64,000 nucleotides of DNA from assembly GCA_905221605.1 (NCBI GenBank), contig CAJNDS010002731.1:231001-295000 (forward strand), written 5' to 3'. Position 1 is the stretch's first letter, and each line of letters opens with the position of its first letter. Source of the stretch: Symbiodinium natans. Taxonomy: Eukaryota; Sar; Dinophyceae; Suessiales; Symbiodiniaceae. The notes under the pieces are model-generated. The model did no database searches and was not told the DNA's origin. It saw nothing but the letters and a program-made list of their open reading frames with translations. Positions 57,769 through 64,000 of the stretch are shown one piece after another. The translations under genes were made by a program, and so were the position numbers.

Positions 57769-60700
57769 AGCGCAGCTCAGAGCATCGCAGACACTGCCCC
57801 GTTGATTTCATACTGGTACTCTGCAAGATCCAAGCCCGGCCATCCCAGCTCCGGCACTTCAGGAATCTGTTGAGAATGCAATGATTGCAATGAGTTCATA
57901 TCAAGGGAGGATATGTCCGATAAGTGGAGTCCAATTCCTGGTGAGGTCTGAGGCAGCTTCCAGGTTCTGGCTACAGCGGCTACAGCGGCTACAGGCTACA
58001 GCCCACTTCGTGCCGGCTAGCGCCACTCAAAAGACCGGGCCCGACAAGCCGAAAAGCGAGCGCAGATGTGGATCCGAAGAGTTCAGTGAGCGTGTCTGGC
58101 GTGCAGCTCAGATAGCTGTTCTTTTCTTAGCGCTCCTCCGAGCCCCCCTCAGGCCCGATTTGGCCTGTTTTGTGCACTTTTCCCCCCAACTTTGAGATGT
58201 TTTGAGGACTCAATGGAGACGGGCTATAGCCAGGTCAAGCACTGAAAGGGCTTGGCAGGGATAGCAGGAAGAGCATCAGCATCACCACAATCACTGCAAG
58301 TCGTCATATACAGTATGCGCGACGGCACTACAGCTGCGCAGATCTCTCGTCCTTAGCAACTGCCACAGCTCCTGGGACATGCGGAACCGGCGGAACCTCA
58401 CCGTGCTCACCAGGCTGCGCCCGGGCACTTCCACCTTCTCGATCGAACCTCCGTCACGTCCGTCACGTCCGTAAAGTCCGAGGCTGCGTTTTTCCCTGGT
58501 CACGCTCTTGACTCGCTCGCGGACTTCAACTTGAGGCGCCCCTCTTTGGCGGGCCTTTGAGGTGTACACACCCGATCAGATGCACATCTTCAGGTCACAA
58601 ACGCAGGTCTCAACTGTGGCACAATGTGACGATCATGTAACGTGACGGCTCGTGCTTGCCCACTTCGCCCTTCAGCTGGAAAGGCTGCTCCGCTGGGGGC
58701 CCTGTTGGGGACTCTAGCAATCGCCAGCCCCTTGGAGTTCCAACGGTTCCACTTCCTTGAGAGGACAGCACAGAGGACAGCAAAGGAAAATGCACAGGTT
58801 CTTGTTCAGGAGGCCGAGTTCACTCAAGGAACCTTTGGCCAGCTTAGAACAGCGCCACGCCTCAGCAGCCACCACAATTAAGTGGAAAGCCAGCAACAAG
58901 CACAAGATGGTGCAATGCGAAGCATGTCGTTTATGTGCGGCGCTCATCTGGCATGAGTCTTTGATGATGCCGGGCATGTGGAGCATGCCCTCCACGACAC
59001 ATAGCATGTGGGCCGAATCTTCCGACAGTCCCTGCTGTGCTTTGTGCTGAAGAGTTAAGAGCTATGGCACGGCTCGGGACAGCCGCCTGTCCCAGAGCTC
59101 AATGTAGCACCTTTCAACTTCTAGCTGCCGGTGGCGTGCAGACGAGGAAGCCAGTGCAACACGTGGCATGCGTGGAACGCGCGCAGGAAAGCAAGATCTG
59201 CAGATTTGCAGGGAAAGCGTTCACACTCGTATAATCGTTTTGTCAGCTCTTCGAAAGAATTTGTTCGCTCGTCTCCGCAACACCGGCCTGCACTCAGCCT
59301 GAGGCACTTCTTTCTGAATTCCGTGCGGAATACAGAGGTCAGCTTGTTTACTTCCTGTGCCTCAAGACCTAACATCCTGGGGCATGGGGCAAGCCACCCG
59401 GCATGTGAATGTTGAAAGCTAAGCAGGTAAGCCAGACCTCGAGCGCTGTGGGACTTTGGGTGCAGCTTTGCGGCTTTGCGCACCACTGCCTCGATTCGGG
59501 CTTGTGCCTTTCCCAGTGGGTGTGATGGACACGAGCAGCACAATGAGCAGCAGGATTAGCAGCACAAGCAGGAGGGCGCGTGTGACCTGCAGGCTGGGCG
59601 CCTGAAGGCGCAGATTGCGTCAGTGCGGAATGCGTACTGGTTGCGTCAGCGCGAATGTGCCAGTGCATGAGAACCCACGCAGAGATAGAGGGGAGCATGG
59701 CCACGCGTTGCTTCATGCAAGCATTCTGACATGACTTGCGCACTGCCCTGGCAGGCCCTCACATAGTGCATCTTCCCACTCCGTTGCCGACATTTCAAGC
59801 AGCGCTGTCATGACTCTCAAGGGTGCCTCTATCCCAGCGGAGCCTGGCGGAGCCTCGAGGAGCCTGCCTTGCCAGAAGAGGTTCCTGGCTCCTGAGTTCT
59901 TGCAGATTTTTGACTCCTCCTTTCGAGCAGTTCCCGAGGTTTTGGCAAAGCCCCCCCTCCGGTCCCCGACAATGCCATGGCACTGTTGCACATGGTGCTG
60001 CAAACCGTGCTGTGAAGTAAGGCATGGACTGTGAAGTTGATCTTTCTGCCGAACGCCTTAGACTCATGCCTGTTATCGGCAGATCCTGGCGCAGCCTCGC
60101 GGCCCTTGAAGGCTGCTACACGCCCCAGGCGCCGTGGTTCGTCGTGTTGCGTGGCGTGTTTGTCGCCCGGGCGCCACCCACCGGCATGCTTGGCAAGAGC
60201 TGCGATAAGACGTTCATCTGGCCCCAAAGCACCAAAACCTCCTGAACCCAGCTCAAGATAGCTTCGGCTTAAGCTTAAGATTCTTTTCACGCCGGCTATA
60301 CGCAACTCGACCAACATCCAAAATTGTGCCAGTTTGGCCCAGGCCAGGCCCATGGCATGCTCCAGATATGGCCTGGCTGCTGTAAATGGCGAGGAAGCTT
60401 GATGGGATGCAGCGCAACATGCCTGGTCTCTCAAGCAGGGCCCACGCATCAACCTTTCCGCCCGGTGTTCCTGCGTATACCCTACGTGAGGCTTCTGAAA
60501 GCTTGTGACAGTGTGTGCCAACTGCATTACGCATCCTGAACTGGATGATGCCTAGCAAGCCGGTGTGCCTAGTATAGCTGGTGGTGTGGTTAAGTTCGGT
60601 TCTTTGTCCGGGCTCCTGTGGACCAGACCAACAATCTTGATCTCCAGATCATGTGGCATTTTGGGCTGCTGAAGTTTAGCAGGTCACCTCGAAAGCGAAA

Positions 60701-61604
60701 CTAGTCCCGCGCCTCCGCAGATGCTCACCAGAGTTCCTGAGAGTTTGTGGATCGTTCGGCTTGAGCCACTCTTGACCTTCACACAGAACATGTCTTCCAC
60801 ACCATACAAACAAAGAAAAGCCACCTGATGAGCACCGGTGTTTGCCTTAGGCTGTTCTACGGGGAGGCCCCGAAGCTGAAGAGTTGAAGAGCTGGCTGGA
60901 AGCGCGAAAAGGAAAAAAGTCTCAAAAAAGGAAAAACAGGCACAGCATAGGAGAGATAGGTGTTCAAGGTTGCACTCGAACAAACGCTTGTGCCAACTGC
61001 AGTCCAAGTGGGCACCAAGTGCGGATCGTCCATCCTCGGGGTCCTAGCAGCGGCACCGTGTACTTTGCTCCGCGCTGAGGTGCCAAACATAGAGCCCGAG
61101 CACGCTGTTGAACAGAGGTTCTAGACACCGAATGCCTGAAAGCAACACAGCGGACGTCCCCGTTCTTTGCGTTTCAAATCACCTTCTAATGCGTTTGGCG
61201 TCCTCTCGCTCCCTTCTCCGCCATTGCTTCAAGGCGGCTTTCTGCCTTCCGTGCGCCACGTGAGAACGTGGGAATGACAGAGCGGGAGTGGTCGAATCCG
61301 TCGAATCCGCTGCAACAGTCGCTGAGCAGCTCTGAGTCCGGTTGAAGTCTGAGGTTCTGAGCACTCCATGCTCTCCGCACGACCAATGGTAGATGGTGCC
61401 ATGGCGATGGGCAGCCAAAAATGCCTAGCAGCCAGTCCGGGACAAACAGCAGGAGAAGGGCTGAAGGGCTGAAGGGCTGAGCCAGGGTTGGATCCTTAAG
61501 GGAGTCAAGCTGCAGCCCAAGGACGGACAGGCACAGGCGGCGAAGAGAGAGCCTTTTCAGAGAGACGCCTTTTCCAGTCCTTCCCATGCCTGTTGTCCCC
61601 TCTC

Positions 61605-62093
61605 CTGCCAGAACCGTCCAAGCTTCCCATCGTTGTGTGCATCCTAGGTTTACTCTTTCAGGTCATGCTATAGCGTCCCTTTAAAGTTCACACCCGCTTC
61701 AGATTGGCCCGAGTCCATGGCTCTGCAGTTTGGAGGCCAGTAGCTTCACTTTGTTTACTTGTTTGTCCTTCGGCCCTTCCGATTGGCGGATCCTGGATGG
61801 CCACAAGTACCATCTTGACTTAGAAACCGTACCATCATGAGTCTTTCTTCATGCGGTCGTATCTTGACTCACGAATCACCCATTATTACCCACCCTCGGG
61901 ACCCCAACATAAAGAGCCTCATGAATCTAGTATCTGTTCATGAAGTCCACCATCAGAACCCTCAATCTGTTTCCAGGGCTGGTTCATAATCCTAATGTTT
62001 CCATCCTAATAATAACCCCTATCATCCTGGATTAGTTAACTCACTACGTTCTATCTCCAACCTCAGTGAATCCACCATAAGACATTCTACACA
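61605..62093. mobile_element. ~0.49-kb insertion of different base composition
   Basis: The left duplication copy passes directly from its equivalent of 61600 (about 42600) to the equivalent of 62094 (about 42690) through only ~90 bp. Here about 490 bp intervene, clearly richer in A+T than the surroundings, especially 61800-62090 (for example CATCCTAATAATAACCCCTA). No ORF, terminal repeats or target duplication were found, so the element type is unknown; ancestral sequence lost from the left copy is also possible. Confidence 0.45.
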
Positions 62094-64000
62094 GGCCGAT
62101 GGCAAGCGGAAGTCTGGTGGCCGGACTGTTTCGCGGTCCCGATTTGGGTTCCTAAGTTTGCCTTGCAGGCTGCTTCATGGCACACGTCACGGCTTTTGGG
62201 GCAAAAGCAATGGATGGCTGCTGAGAAGGGCTAATTGTGTGTAATCCGATGTCGACCTGCGAAAGTTTCGCATGGTTTGTGCGAAGCGTGCCGGTCGCTT
62301 CGGAAGTTTGGAGCATGAGTACCCAGGCACAGCACGGGCATTTGGGGTCGCAATGCCAGGGCGTGGATGCCAACGCTGGCCTTCGAGCTTCGTAGTGGAG
62401 CAACTAGGTGCTCGCTGAAAAAACACATCTTCCAAACCGTGTCTCATTCTTTCTGAACAGTTTCAAGCTCCGGCTGCACAAATCAGGCCGGGCTAGCGCG
62501 TCATACATGATTAGAAGACCCGGGCACGCTGACATAGGCTGAGCAAGCTCGGAATCGAAGGTGGCAGCACTGCCCTGTCAGAAGATGGGTCTTGACGGTG
62601 CAGCTCCCAGGGGCCATTTCTCGGGAACGCTGGCCGCGATGCAAATGCACGAACAGACCAACGAGAGATGCGCTGGCCGAGCTGACCTACAAAGCGCATC
62701 AACACAAGCGAGTCTCTTGAAGGGTCGCAGCATCAAACCTTTATAGCCGCGCCCTGTCCGCAGCGTTGGCCGAGCCGACTGCACCTGTTTGTGTAATTGC
62801 ACATGCTGCCATGCTGCCGACATGCTGCTGATGCACTTGGTCCTGGGCCGCGCGAGCCTTGCGGAAGGAAGGTGAAGCTCTTTCTGGGTGCTTTCGGAAC
62901 TTTGGCATCGTTGGCAGCTGGAGGTTTGGGCACAGGTCTTGGAAGTGACGAGCCTCATGTGACAGCAGGTTCAGGTGGAGCTAGAGAGCCGTCCAAGTTT
63001 GTGAACGGACTCGGCATGAGTACGAGGTTCCGAAGGCTGCAAGAAAAGTGTCTGGCTCCATCTTTACACCACCGAGGAGCCTTCAGGTAAGGCCCCCATC
63101 GAGCCTCCGACAGAAAGCAGCTTTCGTAGTGCTTCGCGGCCCCCTGAGAATCCAACTTCACAAGCCCAAGCATGACAGGTCACCAGTGCGTGAGTCGTCT
63201 TGCTTTGTGGCCCGTCCAGCCATGCCGCCCATCTAGCCCTTCGAAGCAGCCCATGTCAACCTCGCATTGCGCGAGAGACGCTGTCCGTCTCCCTGCTGGA
63301 GCTCCTGGCACAGCACGCGTGAGGCGAGGACCGACGCGATTGCGGGCAGGGGGCAGAGGCCGCAGTGGTCAGGGGGCCCCCTCATGCGATGCCCTGGGCT
63401 CTGTTTGAGTTCGTTTTCGATGCCTTGGCTGGATGCGCGGACGTCATGGCTCGCCTGATGGCGGAGTGCCAGAACCGACGCGACGGAGGTTTCTGAGAGG
63501 CCGGTCATGCAAGCTGTCAGCGAAGCTCGGCATGTGCACGGCGCCCTGTCACTGCGATGGTCATTTGGCAGCTTAGCGGGTGGCCCTAGCGCGGACGGCT
63601 GTCAGAACTCGTTTGGATTCCGCATGGACGCAACTCCAGCGGCCCATCGACCATGCTTGTAGCATCGCCCAGCCCGCCTCGGCGTGCAATAGAACTGCAT
63701 CGGCAAGCTTCTCAGCAGAGGAGAGTACTTGAATGAACTGGATAAGCTGGTAGCGCGCCCTTTCTTCTGATCCTTCCAGGTCCGGCAAACCTTCGGTTAG
63801 GATCCAGCCTTCGAGCTGCTTGTGCGCAGAAGCGGCTGTTGCTAAGAAGCCCATCTCTTGTGGATGCCTGGCTTGTGGAGGTTCTTTGTGTAACCCCGGG
63901 AACGCACTCGTCTGTTGCAACTTGCATTCACACGAAGATGAGCCGCTGTCAAGGTGAGAGGGCGCTTTCCAGCGGTTCTGCGCATCGTCTCCTTTGGATG

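Larger units (their letters stand above)
56050..64000. repeat. Segmental duplication, right copy (runs off the window)
   Basis: Counterpart of 35731-44640 in the same orientation. It is still matching at base 64000, so it continues outside. Compared with the left copy it has lost sequence between about 57.6 and 58.9 kb and around 60.3-61.0 kb and has gained about 0.5 kb at 61.6-62.09 kb. Frames open in the left copy are often shifted here. Confidence 0.9.

Noticed and set aside
57482-57826. Cys-Ala-Trp-Arg repeat protein on the minus strand
   Set aside because: Produced by the 12-bp minisatellite at 57707-57768, absent from the other duplication copy.
1-64000. CRISPR arrays, bacterial operons, ribosome-binding sites, phage genes
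   Set aside because: The 33-bp array has no distinct spacers, and nothing resembling Cas, phage or bacterial operon structure is present; gene structure is eukaryotic with introns.
1-64000. rRNA, 5S rRNA, U6 or spliced-leader RNA genes
   Set aside because: Looked for their core words on both strands by eye and found none; a covariance-model search would be needed to be certain.

Overview
The window looks like nuclear DNA of a dinoflagellate (Symbiodiniaceae- or Polarella-like; the species cannot be told from this). The reasons are: conserved proteins cut into many very short exons by introns that can be as short as about 56 nt; introns that begin with GC as well as GT, often with an AG|G at both boundaries; every recognisable gene between about 4 and 35 kb on the same (+) strand; 75-aa and larger organelle proteins that are clearly nuclear-encoded; TTTAGGG-type telomere motifs; and very repetitive, GC-rich spacer DNA. 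Long open frames are mostly not genes here. Most real coding had to be found as short conserved stretches in shifting frames, so exon borders are approximate unless stated.

Layout. 0.4-1.4 kb: about 29 copies of a ~33-bp repeat arranged direct/inverted/direct. 1.8-3.1 kb: a diverged repeat family, also in inverted orientation, around a short interstitial telomere motif. 3.38-3.6 kb: a TG/CG tract with Z-DNA potential. 4.1-5.5 kb: a multi-exon organellar ribosome recycling factor. 6.2-8.3 kb: an intronless 689-aa protein with an N-terminal acylation signal, family unknown. 8.3-13.1 kb: spacer. 13.1-14.8 kb: two identical copies of an organellar ribosomal protein bL33 exon. 16.8-17.7 kb: a CRAL-TRIO/Sec14 protein. 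18.8-22.7 kb: a carotenoid isomerase-like FAD oxidoreductase in at least 14 exons. 24.3-26.7 kb: possible exons of an unidentified gene. 28.2-29.9 kb: a DUF3593-DUF2499 (Ycf49-like) membrane protein. 31.4-34.9 kb: an RluA-type pseudouridine synthase, with an OPR-like repeat upstream.

From 35.7 kb to the right edge the window is built from duplications: 35.7-44.6 kb reappears, diverged, at 56.05-64.0 kb; between the two lie a 1,159-bp tandem triplication (44.66-48.0 kb), a 1,052-bp tandem duplication (49.8-51.7 kb) and a ~1.17-kb foldback element (54.35-55.51 kb). No gene of known family was recognised there.

The recognisable genes share a theme: organelle translation (RRF, bL33), organelle-type RNA modification (RluA/OPR), carotenoid metabolism (CRTISO-like) and a plastid-type membrane protein (DUF3593-DUF2499). 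This fits a unidirectional run of nuclear genes for organelle proteins, though targeting itself is inferred and not shown.
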